NCBI RefSeq assembly: GCF_013340205.1
Contig: NZ_BJTG01000015.1
Span: forward strand, 1 to 62,118
Direction of reading: 5' to 3'
Length of the DNA: 62,118 nucleotides
DNA from: Anaeromyxobacter diazotrophicus
GTDB lineage: Bacteria; Myxococcota; Myxococcia; Myxococcales; Anaeromyxobacteraceae
Below the pieces are notes generated by a model. That model had not been told where the DNA came from. It searched no databases and worked only from the letters and a program-made list of their open reading frames with translations. The translations under genes and the position numbers were made by a program. Of this stretch, positions 10,537-20,071 are shown piece by piece. The first letter of the stretch is position 1. Every line of letters begins with the position of its first letter.

Positions 10537-10565
10537 GCGGATGTAGGCGGCGGGCGCCGACGGGG

Positions 10566-12650
10566 CTACCCCGGCGACGGCGCCTGGGGCTTGCGGGCGA
10601 CGCGGAACAGCATGAGCGCCATGGCGGCGAAGAAGCCGACGCCGAGCAGCTGGAAGCCGTCGGCGCCGAGGATCGCCTCGAGCCGCGGCTGCAGGTTGAG
10701 CGTCTTCTGGATGAACGCGTCCACGCCGTCGTTCACCTGCAGGAGCGCCACGATGACGCCGGTGAGGGCGCCGCCCGCGACGAGCCCGGTCGCGAACAGG
10801 CTGCCGCCGCCGAGCTCGCCCTCCTGGGCCGGCTCGCCCTTCGCGGCCGCGATGCGGTCGACGAGCCCCTTCACCGCGCCGCCCGCGAAGATGGGGAGGG
10901 TGGTGGAGAGCGGCAGGTAGGCGCCGACGGCGAAGTTGAGGGACGACACGCCGCACAGCTCCATCGTCACCGCCAGGAAGGCGCCGACCAGGACGAAGTG
11001 CCAGTCGAGGTTGAGCGAGAGCAGCCCCTTGATGAGCGTCGCCATGAGCGTCGCCTGGGGCGCCGGGAACTTGTCGGTGCCGATCATGTGCACGACGCCC
11101 TGCCGGGCCAGCTCGCCGGTGGGCATGTCGAGCACCTTCACCGTGACGCCGATGACGATGGCCGAGGCGACCGCGCCCACGAAGAGCGCGATCTGCTGGG
11201 AGCGCGGGGTGGCGCCGACGAGGAAGCCGGTCTTGAGGTCCTGGCTGGTCGCGCCGGCGTTGGCGGCCGCGATGCACACCATGCCCCCCACCACCAGCGC
11301 CAGCGGCTCGAAGACGCGGCCGGTCCAGCCCACCGAGACGAACACCATGGCGGTCGCCATGAGCGTCGCGATGGTCATCCCGGAGATGGGGTTCGAGGAG
11401 GAGCCGATGATGCCGACGATGCGCGAGGAGACCGTGACGAAGATGAAGCCGAAGACGATGACGAGCAGGGCGATGAGGATCTTCTGCAGCACCGAGTGGC
11501 CGGGCACCTGCGGCAGCGCGACCAGCAGCACCACCAGGCCCAGGCTGCCCAGGATGACGGTGACGAACGAGAGGTCGCGCTCGGTGCGGGAGACCGACGC
11601 CGCGGCGGTCTTGTCGCCCATGGAGCGGATGCCGTCCCGCAAGGACGACCAGATGGTGGGGAAGGTCTTGGTGAGGGTGATGAAGCCGCCCGCCGCCACC
11701 GCCCCGGCGCCGATCTGGCGGATGTACGCGTAGTAGACGGCGCGCGGCAGGTTCGCGAAGGTGTGCAGGGCCGGGTCCCAGCCGAAGGCGGAGGGCTGGT
11801 AGCCGACCTTGGGCAGCTGGGCGGCGAGCACGTCCCCTGGCACCAGCACCGCCAGCAGCGGGATGAGGCCGAGCCAGGCGAGCACGCCGCCCGCCACCAG
11901 CACCCCGGCGATGCGCGGCCCGATGATGTAGCCGACGCCCAGGTACTCGGGCGTGATCTCGCCGTTCACGGTGGCGTTCGGCAGCCAGCGGTTCGCCTGG
12001 CGCGTCACGAAGGCCGGCGCCTCCGCCACCACGTGGAAGACCTTCTGCAGGACGGCGTAGACGAGCGCGGTCCCCACGCCCTGGAAGGCGGTGCGCGCGA
12101 ACTCGCCGCCCCGGTCGCCGGCGATGAGGACCGAGGCGCAGGCGGTACCCTCGGGGTACTGCAGGTTCCCGTGCTCCTTCACGATGAGCGAGCGCCGGAG
12201 CGGGATCATCATGAGGACGCCGAGGAGCCCGCCCACCAGCGCCAGCGCGAAGAGGGTGAAGTAGCTGAAGTAGCCGGCGCCCACCGAGCCGCCGGTGGCG
12301 GGATCGGCCGAGAGGAACAGGAACCCCGGGAGCGTGAAGACCACCCCGGCCGCGATCGACTCGCCCGCCGAGCCCGCGGTCTGGATGATGTTGTTCTCGA
12401 GGATGGTGGTGCGGAGGAGCTTGCGGCCGAGCGAGATGGCGATCACCGCCACCGGGATCGAGGCCGAGACGGTGAGGCCGGCCTTGAGCGCCAGGTACAC
12501 GGTGGCGGCGCCGAAGAGGATCCCCATGATCGCGCCGGTGAGGACCGCCTTCACCGTCAGCTCGGCCATCCGCGCCTCGGGCGCCACGTAGGGCCGGAAG
12601 GCCTTCGCGCCCGTCGCCGCCGCCTGCACCGCCTGCTCGCCCGCTGCCAT
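10566..12650 (-). CDS. OPT-family oligopeptide (or metal-chelate) transporter
   Basis: This 694-aa integral inner-membrane protein has about 14-16 hydrophobic segments and matches the prokaryotic OPT family. Family segments include LTGAIMGILFGAATVYLALKAGLT near the N-terminus, ENNIIQTAGSAGESIAAGV, the QYPEGTACA motif, SSSNPISGMTIATL and ATSQDLKTGFLVGATPRSQQ. OPT proteins import small peptides or metal-siderophore complexes, driven by protons. The ATG at 12650 gives a short cytoplasmic N-terminus before the first helix. It appears to be a single-gene unit; no peptidase or siderophore gene is adjacent. Confidence 0.93.
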   Translation of the reverse strand: MAAGEQAVQAAATGAKAFRPYVAPEARMAELTVKAVLTGAIMGILFGAATVYLALKAGLTVSASIPVAVIAISLGRKLLRTTILENNIIQTAGSAGESIAAGVVFTLPGFLFLSADPATGGSVGAGYFSYFTLFALALVGGLLGVLMMIPLRRSLIVKEHGNLQYPEGTACASVLIAGDRGGEFARTAFQGVGTALVYAVLQKVFHVVAEAPAFVTRQANRWLPNATVNGEITPEYLGVGYIIGPRIAGVLVAGGVLAWLGLIPLLAVLVPGDVLAAQLPKVGYQPSAFGWDPALHTFANLPRAVYYAYIRQIGAGAVAAGGFITLTKTFPTIWSSLRDGIRSMGDKTAAASVSRTERDLSFVTVILGSLGLVVLLVALPQVPGHSVLQKILIALLVIVFGFIFVTVSSRIVGIIGSSSNPISGMTIATLMATAMVFVSVGWTGRVFEPLALVVGGMVCIAAANAGATSQDLKTGFLVGATPRSQQIALFVGAVASAIVIGVTVKVLDMPTGELARQGVVHMIGTDKFPAPQATLMATLIKGLLSLNLDWHFVLVGAFLAVTMELCGVSSLNFAVGAYLPLSTTLPIFAGGAVKGLVDRIAAAKGEPAQEGELGGGSLFATGLVAGGALTGVIVALLQVNDGVDAFIQKTLNLQPRLEAILGADGFQLLGVGFFAAMALMLFRVARKPQAPSPG

Positions 12651-12729
12651 GGAGACCCCTCCCGGAGGTGGAAACCGGGCGAGAAAACCACGTTTCCGGG
12701 GGCGCGTCGATCCCTTGGAAGGCCCGGAA

Positions 12730-13653
12730 CTAGAGCGCTTCCGCCGGGTCGCCGCCGCCCGGCACGAGCGCGCGCACCACCGCCAGGAAGTCCTCCGGCA
12801 GCGGCGCCTCGAACGCCAGCGGGGCGCCGGTGGCGGGGTGGGGGAGGAGGAGGCGGCGGGCGTGCAGGAGCACGCGCGGGACGCTCGTCTCGAGCACGCG
12901 GCGCGGGCCGCCGTAGCGCGGGTCGCCGAGGAGCGGCGCGCCCAGGTGGGCGAGGTGGACCCGGATCTGGTGGGTGCGCCCGGTCTCCGGGCGGCACTCC
13001 ACCAGCGCGGCCCCGCTCGGCCCGGCGCGGAGCGTCCGGTAGCGGGTGGCGGCCGGCTCGCCCGCGGCGAGCACCGCGCGGCGGCCGGGGCGCGCCGGGT
13101 CGGGGCCGAGCGGCGCCTCGAGGCGGCCGTCGGGCGGCGCCGGCGCGCGCGCGGCCAGGGCGAGGTAGGTCTTCTCCGGCTGCCCGGTGCGGAACGCCTC
13201 CGACAGCGCCGCCGCGGCGGCGCGGGTGCGGGCGAGCACGGTCACCCCGGAGGTCTCGCGGTCGAGGCGGTGCACCACCGTCACCGGCGCCCCCACCAGC
13301 GACGCGACCAGCTCGGGCAGCGCGCCCCGGTCCGTGGTGAGCGTGGGCTGGGCCGGGACGAAGGGCGGCTTGTCGACCGCCACCAGGTGCTCGTCGGCGT
13401 AGAGGAGGCGGGCGCGGTCGAGGGCCGCGACCACCGGCGCGGCGCGCCCCGACTCCTCCAGGTTCACCACCACCGCCTGGCCGGGACGCACGGTACGGCT
13501 CGCCACCTTGCAGCGGTGGCCGTCGAGGAACACGCCCCCGGCGTCGAGCACGCGGCGGGCGAGCCCGCGCGAGATGGCGCCCTGCTCGGCGATGAAGCGG
13601 TCGAGGCGCGCCCCGGCGTCGGCCGGGGCGACGCGGAGGGTGAGCCGGCGCAA
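12730..13653 (-). CDS. RluA-family 23S rRNA/tRNA pseudouridine synthase
   Basis: This 307-aa enzyme isomerises uridine to pseudouridine in structured RNA. An N-terminal S4-like domain (DRFIAEQGAISRGLARRVLDAGGVFLDGHRC) precedes the catalytic domain with VVHRLDRETSGVTVLART, where the Asp of HRLDRETSG is the nucleophile. Further signatures are LVECRPETGRTHQIRVHLAHLGAPLLGDPRYGG and LLHARRLLLPHPATG. The start is TTG at 13653; no good ribosome site is visible, but the S4 domain would be cut by any later start. It lies 28 bp after the FmdB-type gene in the same direction. Which uridine it targets (RluA, C or D type) cannot be decided. Confidence 0.92.
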   Translation of the reverse strand: MRRLTLRVAPADAGARLDRFIAEQGAISRGLARRVLDAGGVFLDGHRCKVASRTVRPGQAVVVNLEESGRAAPVVAALDRARLLYADEHLVAVDKPPFVPAQPTLTTDRGALPELVASLVGAPVTVVHRLDRETSGVTVLARTRAAAAALSEAFRTGQPEKTYLALAARAPAPPDGRLEAPLGPDPARPGRRAVLAAGEPAATRYRTLRAGPSGAALVECRPETGRTHQIRVHLAHLGAPLLGDPRYGGPRRVLETSVPRVLLHARRLLLPHPATGAPLAFEAPLPEDFLAVVRALVPGGGDPAEAL

Positions 13654-13681
13654 CGGAGGGGATCGCTCGGGGAGGGGGGTG

Positions 13682-13960
13682 CTACGCGGCGGCGGTCGAC
13701 TTCGCCGGGCAGCTGGCGCACGCGTCGCTCTTCGGCGCGTCGGCCTTCTTCTTCTCGGGCTTCGACGTCTCGCAGGAGGAGCTCGACTGCTTCTTGTAGT
13801 CCGTGATGTAGAAGCCCGAGCCCTTGAAGGAGAACGCGCTCGCGCTCATCACCTTCTTCACCGGCTTGCCGCAGTCGTGGCGGGTGAGCGGGGCGTCCGA
13901 CATCTTCTGCAGGACCTCGAAGCGACCGCACTTCGGACAATCGTATTCGTAGAGAGGCAT
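13682..13960 (-). CDS. FmdB-type zinc ribbon protein
   Basis: This 92-aa protein starts MPLYEYDCPKCGRFEVLQ, the hallmark of the FmdB putative regulatory family. A second conserved cysteine is in DAPLTRHDCGKPVKKVMSASAFSFKGSGFYITDY. The tail is Ser/Lys-rich (KKQSSSSCETSKPEKKKAD) and ends with another Cys pair (DACASCPAK), which is an extension on the core family. I chose the ATG at 13960 (the frame opens at 13978) because the family begins exactly at MPLYEY. The function is unknown; a zinc-binding, possibly regulatory role is usual. It is probably cotranscribed with the pseudouridine synthase. Confidence 0.9.
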   Translation of the reverse strand: MPLYEYDCPKCGRFEVLQKMSDAPLTRHDCGKPVKKVMSASAFSFKGSGFYITDYKKQSSSSCETSKPEKKKADAPKSDACASCPAKSTAAA

Positions 13961-14111
13961 GGGCTGAAATCTCCGCAAGGGAACTTAGACTTCCCCGGTC
14001 GCCTGTCAAGCAGTCGAGGTCTCGGACTGCCAGAAGCACCGGAAATCGCTCGCTGTAACGCCGGGTTGGGGCTCGTTGTTCCTGGTAGGTCTCGGTAGGG
14101 AAAGGTGGCGC

Positions 14112-15470
14112 ATGGGCGCGGTGGTCGAGGTGGAGGTCATCCGGGGCGAGCTCGACGCGCTCGCTTCGGCGCTCGCCGAGGAGCGGTTCCGGCACGTGGC
14201 AGGCCTGGAGCCGGCCCCGGCGCTCGCCCGGCTCTTCCGGGCCCACGGCCGCGCGGCGCACCGCGAGACCGCGGCGGCGCTGGCGGCGGCGGGCGAGCCG
14301 GAGCTCGGGGCGCGGGTGGCGGCGCTCCGCGTCGAGCGGGTCCAGGCGGAGCGCGAGGAGGCGTGGCGCGAGGGGGAGGCGGCAGCGGCGGGGCAGGGGC
14401 CGGACGGGCCGCTGCCGCTCGGCGCGGCGCAGCTCGCCCAGACCCGGGAGCGCGACCGGGAGCGGCGGCTCGCCTTCGGGCGCGCCGCGCTGGACGCCGC
14501 GGCCCAGCCGGCGCGGGAGGCGGCCGTCGAGGAGCGCGCCCGGGCGCGCGGCGAGGCGGGCCTCGTCCCGGACTGGGAGCGGGTGGTGGAGGCGGACGCG
14601 CTCCTCTCCGCCACCGACGACGGCTACCGGGAGGTGCTCGCCTGGGCGGCCCGGCACGAGGCGGACCTCGCCCCGGCGCCGGCGGGCGACCTCGGGCGGG
14701 CGGACCTCCTGTTCGTCCTGGCCGCCCGCCGCTACGAGGCGCTCTTCCCGCGCGGCCTGCTGGCGCTCGCCCTGGGGCGGACCGCCGAGCCGCTGCGGCT
14801 CCCGCTCGGGCGGGTGCGGGTGGACGACGGGGACCGCCCGGCGCAGTGGCCGGGGGCGCACGCGCTCGGGCCGCGCGTCTCGCTGCGGCGCCAGGGAGGG
14901 GCCGCCGACTGGCTCGGGCTGTTCGGCGCGGTGGGGCAGGCGCTCGCCTCGGCCGCCGTCCCGCCGCACCGGCTCCACCCGGCGGCACCCTTCACGTTCG
15001 GCGCGCTGCTCTCGGGCCTGCTCCTCGACCGCGGCTTCCTCGCCGCGCGCCTCGACGTCGAGCGGCGCCAGGCGCCCGACGTCGCCCGGGCGCTGGCGCT
15101 CCGGGAGCTGTTCCGGCTGCGGGCCGCCGCGGCCGCGCTGCGCGTCGCGACCGAGGTCGAGCGCGGGCTCTCGGGGGCGGCCTGGCGCGAGGCGCACCGG
15201 GAGGCGCTCTCGCGGGCGGCGCTCGCGAGCTGGCCGGGCGGGCTCGCCGCGCGGGACGGCGACTCGGACCGGCTCGCCGCCCAGCTGGCCGGGGCCGCGC
15301 GCGCCGAGGTGCTGCGGCGCGGGCTCGTCGAGCGGTGCGACGAGGACTGGTGGAAGAACCCGCGCGCGGCCGACGTCCTCGGCGGCTGGCTGGCGGCGGG
15401 CGGGGCCTGGGCCGAGGAGGAGCCGAAGCCGCGGCTGGGAGGCGAGGCGCTGGTGAAGCGGCTGGAGTGA
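14112..15470 (+). CDS. M3-peptidase-like protein, apparently inactive; function unknown
   Basis: The 452-aa product is almost all helical and rich in Ala, Arg, Glu and Leu. Residues 270-278 read LFGAVGQAL, which lines up with LFHEFGHAL of M3-type oligopeptidases, but His-Glu-x-x-His is replaced by Gly272-Ala-Val-Gly-Gln276. About 22 residues on, TFGALLSGLLLDRGFL resembles the region of the third zinc ligand without a usable Glu. The C-terminal part (RELFRLRAAAAALRVATEVERG) resembles the closing helices of that fold. Homology is inferred by eye and needs a profile search. The ATG at 14112 follows AAAGGTGGCGC; an upstream in-frame start at 14076 adds a poor extension. It has no signal peptide and stands alone. 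Confidence 0.6.
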   Translation: MGAVVEVEVIRGELDALASALAEERFRHVAGLEPAPALARLFRAHGRAAHRETAAALAAAGEPELGARVAALRVERVQAEREEAWREGEAAAAGQGPDGPLPLGAAQLAQTRERDRERRLAFGRAALDAAAQPAREAAVEERARARGEAGLVPDWERVVEADALLSATDDGYREVLAWAARHEADLAPAPAGDLGRADLLFVLAARRYEALFPRGLLALALGRTAEPLRLPLGRVRVDDGDRPAQWPGAHALGPRVSLRRQGGAADWLGLFGAVGQALASAAVPPHRLHPAAPFTFGALLSGLLLDRGFLAARLDVERRQAPDVARALALRELFRLRAAAAALRVATEVERGLSGAAWREAHREALSRAALASWPGGLAARDGDSDRLAAQLAGAARAEVLRRGLVERCDEDWWKNPRAADVLGGWLAAGGAWAEEEPKPRLGGEALVKRLE

Positions 15471-15476
15471 GCCGGC

Positions 15477-15800
15477 CTACTTCCGCCGCAGCGCCCGCAC
15501 GATCTTCTCCTTCGTGCGGGAGGCGGTCGGGGTGGCGGTGCGCGCCGGGGCGGCGGCGGAGGCGCGGCGCGCCTTCAGCTTCAGGAAGCCCTCGATCTCG
15601 TAGGCGAGCAGCTCGATCTCGGCGTCGGTGGCGACCGCGATGCGCTCCAGCCGGGCGGAGAGCGGGAGCGAGGCGCCGAGGCGCATGCGCAGGGCGCGCT
15701 CCTCGGTCGCGTCGAGCTCGGGCGCGGCTCCGCGGCGCAGGGCGGACTGCCCCGCCTGCTCCGTCACCACCGCCGTCCGGGTCCGCCTCGTGCCTGACAT
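15477..15800 (-). CDS. Small hypothetical protein
   Basis: The 107-aa product starts MSGTRRTRTAVVTEQAG at 15800 and has a central helical, acidic-hydrophobic segment (DATEERALRMRLGASLPLSARLERIAVATDAEIELLAYEIEGFLKLKARR) and a basic Ala/Thr tail ending KEKIVRALRRK. The open frame continues to 15986, but the upstream part is low-complexity and looks like non-coding DNA. It is convergent with the preceding gene (6 bp apart). I do not recognise the family. Confidence 0.55.
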   Translation of the reverse strand: MSGTRRTRTAVVTEQAGQSALRRGAAPELDATEERALRMRLGASLPLSARLERIAVATDAEIELLAYEIEGFLKLKARRASAAAPARTATPTASRTKEKIVRALRRK

Positions 15801-15987
15801 GTGCACACCTTTCGCCGCGGCTCGCGCCGCCCTCGAGACGGCTCCATGGTAGGCGGCTCCGCCGCACCGTCCAGAATTCGGCTGCAGCGGGCAGGCGGGC
15901 GCTCGGGAGGCCCGGCGCTGGCCTGGCGCGCCGCGGAACCCCTCGTTATCCCGGTGCCGCGGCGCGCGTTGCCGCGGAGGGGGCACC

Positions 15988-16437
15988 TTGGACTACCGGC
16001 AAAACCTGGTCGTGGAGGAGGAGCGGGTGGCGGAGCTCATCCGCTCGTCGCGGCGCGTCGCCGTGCTCGGCATCAAGACCGAGGCGCAGGCGGGGCAGCC
16101 CGCCTTCTACGTCGCCGAGCACCTCGCCCGGGCCGGGGTCGAGGTGATCCCCGTGCCGGTCTATTACCCCGAGGTGAAGGAGATCCTGGGCCGGCCGGTC
16201 CACCGGCGGCTCGCCGACCTCCCACCGCCGGTCGATATCGTGGACGTCTTCCGGCGCCCGGCCGACATCCCGCAGCACCTCCCCGACCTCCTCGCGCTGC
16301 GGCCGCGGGCGGTCTGGTTCCAGCTCGGGATCCGGCACGACGAGGCGGCCCGCACCCTGGCCGAGGCGGGGCTCCTCGTCGTGCAGGACCGCTGCCTCAT
16401 GGTGGACTGGCAGCGGTACGGGGCCGGTCAGCGCTAG
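15988..16437 (+). CDS. CoA-binding domain protein (YccU-like)
   Basis: The 149-aa protein is a single CoA-binding Rossmann domain: RRVAVLGIKTEAQAGQPAFYVAEHLARAGVEVIPVPVYY, then VDIVDVFRRPADIPQHLPDLLALRPRAVWFQLGIRHDEAARTLAEAGLLVVQDRCLMVDW, the conserved family end. These stand-alone domains resemble the N-terminal domain of ADP-forming acyl-CoA synthetases and bind CoA; their physiological role is unclear. The start is TTG at 15988 preceded by GCGGAGGGGGCACC. It overlaps the stop of the convergent lipoprotein gene by 4 bp. Confidence 0.88.
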   Translation: MDYRQNLVVEEERVAELIRSSRRVAVLGIKTEAQAGQPAFYVAEHLARAGVEVIPVPVYYPEVKEILGRPVHRRLADLPPPVDIVDVFRRPADIPQHLPDLLALRPRAVWFQLGIRHDEAARTLAEAGLLVVQDRCLMVDWQRYGAGQR

Positions 16438-17141
16438 CGACCCGTGCCGGTGCCGGTCTGCGGCGCCCCCAGCGGGACGGCCTGGGCCTGCGCCTGCCGG
16501 CGCGCGTCCTCCCACGTCTGCTGGGAGGCGGTGGCCTGCGCCTCCTCGTCGCGCGTCTTCTGCAGCGCGGCGTCGAAGTCCTTCTGCGCCTCGCCGACCC
16601 GCTGCTGGAACTTGGTCAGGTCGTACTTCGTCGCGGCGGGGATGCCGGCCTGCTGCAGCGCCTGGAGCTTCGCGAGCTCGACCTTCGCCTCGCCGAGCGC
16701 CACCTGCTTGTCGGCGGCGGCGACCGCTTGCTTGCGGGCGGCCGACGCCTTGTCGGCGTAGTCGGCGTGCGCCTTGGCGGCGCGCTGCTGGACGTCGGCC
16801 TGCTCCTTGAGGCTCCGCGCCAGCTCGAGCTGGCTCGGCTCGCGGCTGTTGTTCGCCATCTTCGACTGCGCGTCCGCGCGCTCGGCGGCGGCCTTCGCGG
16901 TCTGCGCGTCCGCTTTCGCCATCTGCGCCTCGCCCTGGCCCTCCTGCAGGCGCAGCTTCGCGCGCGCTTGCTCGTCGTGCGCGCTGGCGAGGAATTGCCG
17001 CGCCTGATCCACGGGTCCCATCTGGCCCACCTGCAGCCGGCCGAAGTCGGCGTCCGAGACGGTCGCGCCGCCGTGACCGCCGCCGCTCGTCGCGCACCCG
17101 GCGGCCAGCGCCAGGGCGATCCCCCAGGTCAGTCTGTTCAT
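16434..17141 (-). CDS. Coiled-coil lipoprotein
   Basis: This 235-aa protein has a lipoprotein signal ending LAAGC16, then a long Ala/Gln/Lys/Glu-rich helical region (residues about 45-200) with repeated AxxxADAQTAKAAAERADAQSK heptads. It resembles DUF4398-like or Lpp-like coiled-coil envelope lipoproteins. The tail is Gly/Thr-rich (GAPQTGTGTGR). It probably sits in the outer membrane facing the periplasm. The closest family is uncertain. Confidence 0.7.
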   Translation of the reverse strand: MNRLTWGIALALAAGCATSGGGHGGATVSDADFGRLQVGQMGPVDQARQFLASAHDEQARAKLRLQEGQGEAQMAKADAQTAKAAAERADAQSKMANNSREPSQLELARSLKEQADVQQRAAKAHADYADKASAARKQAVAAADKQVALGEAKVELAKLQALQQAGIPAATKYDLTKFQQRVGEAQKDFDAALQKTRDEEAQATASQQTWEDARRQAQAQAVPLGAPQTGTGTGR

Positions 17142-17222
17142 GGTCGTTGCCCCCTCACCCGAAGTTAGGGACTGAGGGAGCGCGGAGCAGGGGGGCGAGA
17201 GAGAGCGTGCAGCGGCGGGCGC

Positions 17223-18203
17223 TCACTCGTCCGGTGGGGCCTCGTCCTGCTCCTCCTCGGCCGCGGCGCCTCCGTCGCGCTGGCGCAGCCCGGCCGCCTC
17301 GAGCGCCCGTGCCACGCCCTTCGGCTTGCGCTCGTCGCCGAGGGCCCCCCGCGGCGGCGCGACGGGGGGGACGTCGCCGCCGAGCGAGCGCACGGTCGCC
17401 GCCAGGTCGACCTCGGCCCGGAGCTGAGGATCGGACTGCTGGGAGAAGGCGCCGCGCAGCGAGACCGAGAGCGGCAGGCCGCTGGCGGCGTCGAGGAGCA
17501 GCTCGCCCGAGAGCGCCGCCGGGACCCGGCCCTCGAGGAAGTCGAGCCGCTTGCGGGTGCCGGGGTCGTACTTGCCGTCCGGGAGCGCCGCCGGCGGCGG
17601 GCCAGCCCTGGCGGGCGCGGCGCCGGAGAGCGAGAGCACGTACCGCCGCGCGCGCCGCCCGAGGAAGGTCACCTCGCCCGAGGGATGGGCCACGAGCGCC
17701 GCGCCGTACAGGTCGGCGAGGTCGGCCGCCAGCCGGAAGCTCTCGTCGCGGAAGCGGCGCGCGTCGCGGCCGCGGTCGGTCGGCCGCTCGCGGAAGGGCG
17801 CCCAGCGGCCCCGCGCGTAGGTCATCCCGCCGGCGTAGACGAGCTGCTTGCCGGTCTCGGAGCCCGGGCCGGCGCCCGGGTCGAGGTCGGCCGAGACGTC
17901 GAACTCGCCGGTCGCGAGCTGGCGCACCCGGTGCCGCTCGACGAGGTGCACCGGCGCCGCGCCCGGCCTCGCCACGGTCCAGCTCACCTGCGCCTCCCAG
18001 GCGAAGGAGCCCGCCCGCGCCGCGGCGTCCCCGGCCGAGAGGCGGAGCGCCTCGAGCGGCTGGCCGGGGTCGAACGCCTGCGGCCGGCTGGCTTCAGACT
18101 CGGCGAGCGCCTGCGCGCGGCTGGCGCGGTCGCCGCCGCGGGAGCAGGCGAGGCAGGCGGCGAGGGCGGCGGCGAGCGCGAGCGGCGGCGGGCGGAGCGG
18201 CAT
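17223..18203 (-). CDS. Lipoprotein of unknown function
   Basis: The 326-aa protein has a lipobox near residues 14-20 (LAACLAC, with Cys17 or Cys20 possible). The mature part is beta-rich, with segments such as SFAWEAQVSWTV, HLVERHRVRQLATGEFDVSADLD and RRYVLSLSG, then LSGELLLDAASGLPLSVSLRGAF. That pattern is like LolA/LolB or outer-membrane-lipoprotein-sorting folds, but this is only a resemblance. The acidic tail is EEEQDEAPPDE. An alternative in-frame ATG at 18224 adds MTYLRRR, a good n-region. It follows hflX closely on the same strand and may be cotranscribed with it. Confidence 0.65.
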   Translation of the reverse strand: MPLRPPPLALAAALAACLACSRGGDRASRAQALAESEASRPQAFDPGQPLEALRLSAGDAAARAGSFAWEAQVSWTVARPGAAPVHLVERHRVRQLATGEFDVSADLDPGAGPGSETGKQLVYAGGMTYARGRWAPFRERPTDRGRDARRFRDESFRLAADLADLYGAALVAHPSGEVTFLGRRARRYVLSLSGAAPARAGPPPAALPDGKYDPGTRKRLDFLEGRVPAALSGELLLDAASGLPLSVSLRGAFSQQSDPQLRAEVDLAATVRSLGGDVPPVAPPRGALGDERKPKGVARALEAAGLRQRDGGAAAEEEQDEAPPDE

Positions 18204-18256
18204 GCGGCGGCGAAGGTATGTCATCCCGGGACGGCGTGAAAGCGGGCTGGCGGGCT

Positions 18257-19942
18257 TCAGCCGCGGCGGACCGGCGCGGCCGCCCAGGCGGCGGTGGCGG
18301 GCAGCGCCTTGCCGTCCGCCCACAACATCCGGTCGCACCGCTCGAGCAGCGCGTCGAAGCCCTCGCGACGGGCGGCCGAGACCGCCACCCCGCCCGCCTG
18401 GTGCGCCAGCGCGGCGGCCTGGCCGGGGGGCAGCTTGTCGGCCTTGTTGAAGACGAGGAGCCGCGGCTTCGCGTCGAGCTCGAGGTCGCGCAGGATCGAC
18501 TCCACCGCCGTCACCTGGGCCTCCAGGTGCGGATCGGCCGCGTCGACGACGTGCAGGAGCAGGTCGGCGTCGCCGAGCTCCTCCAGCGTGGCGCGGAAGG
18601 CGTTCACGAGGTCCTCCGGCAGGTCGCGGATGAACCCGACGGTGTCGGTGATGATGACCTCCCGCTCGTCGGGGAAGCGCAGGCGCCGGCTGGTGGGGTC
18701 GAGGGTCGCGAAGAGCACGTCCTCGGCCACCACGCTCGAGTTCGTGAGCGCGTTGAGCAGGGTCGACTTGCCGGCGTTGGTGTAGCCGACGATGGAGATG
18801 ACGGGCAGCCCGCGCTCGTTGCGCTGCTTGCGGCGCACGTGGCGGTTGGCGGAGAGGGCGTCGATGCGCCGCTCGAGCGCGGTGATGCGGTCGCGCACCC
18901 GGCGGCGGTCGATCTCGAGCTTCGTCTCGCCCGGGCCCCGTCCCCCGATGCCGCCGGCGAGCCGCGAGAGCGAGTCGTCGCGGCCGACGAGCCGCGGGTA
19001 GAGGTACTCGAGCTGCGCCAGCTCCACCTGCAGCTTGCCGTCGGCCGACTGCGCCCGCTGCGCGAAGATGTCGAGGATGAGCTGGGTGCGGTCGAGGATC
19101 TTGAGGCTGGTCGCGTCGGCGATGCCGCGCGCCTGCGACGGCGAGAGGTTCCAGTCGAAGACGATCACGTCCGCCATGAGCTGCATGGAGCGGAGCAGGA
19201 TGTCCTCCAGCTTCCCCTTGCCGATGAGCGTGCGCGGGTCGATCTCGCGGCGCATCTGCAGCGTCGCGTCGACCACCGCCACCCCGGCCGTGCGGGCCAG
19301 CTCGCGCAGCTCCTCGAGCGAGGCCTCGGCGTCGGCGCGGCCGCGCTTCTTGCCGTCGCCGAAGCCGACCAGGAGCGCCCGCTCGCGCCCGCCGGTCCTG
19401 CGGAGCGCGGAGGCGCGGGCGAACTCGTCCTCGAGCGCGAGCGGCGCCGAGGCGGCGTCCCAGGCGAGCTCGTGCACCGACGGCGCCACCTCGTCCTTCC
19501 ACATCGCGCCGGCGGCGTTCTCGGGGAGGAGGTGAGCGTAGTGGATCTTCCCGGGCAGCCCGCCCGCCAGCACCTCGATGGCGGCGACGAGGTCGAGCCG
19601 GAGCAGCGCCAGGTCGGTGTGGTCGTCGCGCGTGAGCGGCTCGCCGTGCAGGTGCGTGTGCACGAGCCGCAGGCCGCGCAGGCGGTGTGAGCCGGCGCGG
19701 GCGCGGCCGACGTCGGGGAGCTCGAGCTTGCGGGCGTCACCCACGATGACCGCCTGGACGTCGCCCTTGCGGTCGAGGAGGACGCCGATCTGCCGGCCGG
19801 TCTCGAGCGACACCTCGGCGAGGTGGCGGGCGAGCTCCGGCGAGACCACGTCCTCCGCGCTGACGCGGCGGCGGTACGTGCGGCGGAGGGCGTGGAGCTG
19901 GGAGGGCTTGAGGCCGAGGGTGTTGCCGGAGACTTCTTGCAT
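18257..19942 (-). CDS. hflX: Ribosome-associated GTPase HflX
   Basis: This 561-aa protein has the HflX N-terminal domain ([13 protein letters not shown]-type and [29 protein letters not shown]), a linker with [24 protein letters not shown], and the G domain. The P-loop is [10 protein letters not shown]3 is [14 protein letters not shown]...[14 protein letters not shown] and G4 is FNKADKL. HflX binds the 50S subunit and splits stalled ribosomes. About 180 extra N-terminal residues precede the typical HflX core; this longer form occurs in deltaproteobacteria and starts [15 protein letters not shown] at 19942. The frame is open far upstream, but that part is not coding. Confidence 0.95.
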   Translation of the reverse strand: MQEVSGNTLGLKPSQLHALRRTYRRRVSAEDVVSPELARHLAEVSLETGRQIGVLLDRKGDVQAVIVGDARKLELPDVGRARAGSHRLRGLRLVHTHLHGEPLTRDDHTDLALLRLDLVAAIEVLAGGLPGKIHYAHLLPENAAGAMWKDEVAPSVHELAWDAASAPLALEDEFARASALRRTGGRERALLVGFGDGKKRGRADAEASLEELRELARTAGVAVVDATLQMRREIDPRTLIGKGKLEDILLRSMQLMADVIVFDWNLSPSQARGIADATSLKILDRTQLILDIFAQRAQSADGKLQVELAQLEYLYPRLVGRDDSLSRLAGGIGGRGPGETKLEIDRRRVRDRITALERRIDALSANRHVRRKQRNERGLPVISIVGYTNAGKSTLLNALTNSSVVAEDVLFATLDPTSRRLRFPDEREVIITDTVGFIRDLPEDLVNAFRATLEELGDADLLLHVVDAADPHLEAQVTAVESILRDLELDAKPRLLVFNKADKLPPGQAAALAHQAGGVAVSAARREGFDALLERCDRMLWADGKALPATAAWAAAPVRRG

Positions 19943-20071
19943 TCGCGGACGGCGAGCATAACGGACGGGCCGCCCGGCGGCCACGCCCGGGGCGGCGCCG
20001 ACGCGCCGCGCCTTCCCAGGAGGGGCCGGCCCGGCGTACCCTCGCCGCTTTCCTTTTTCGGAGGGATCCGC

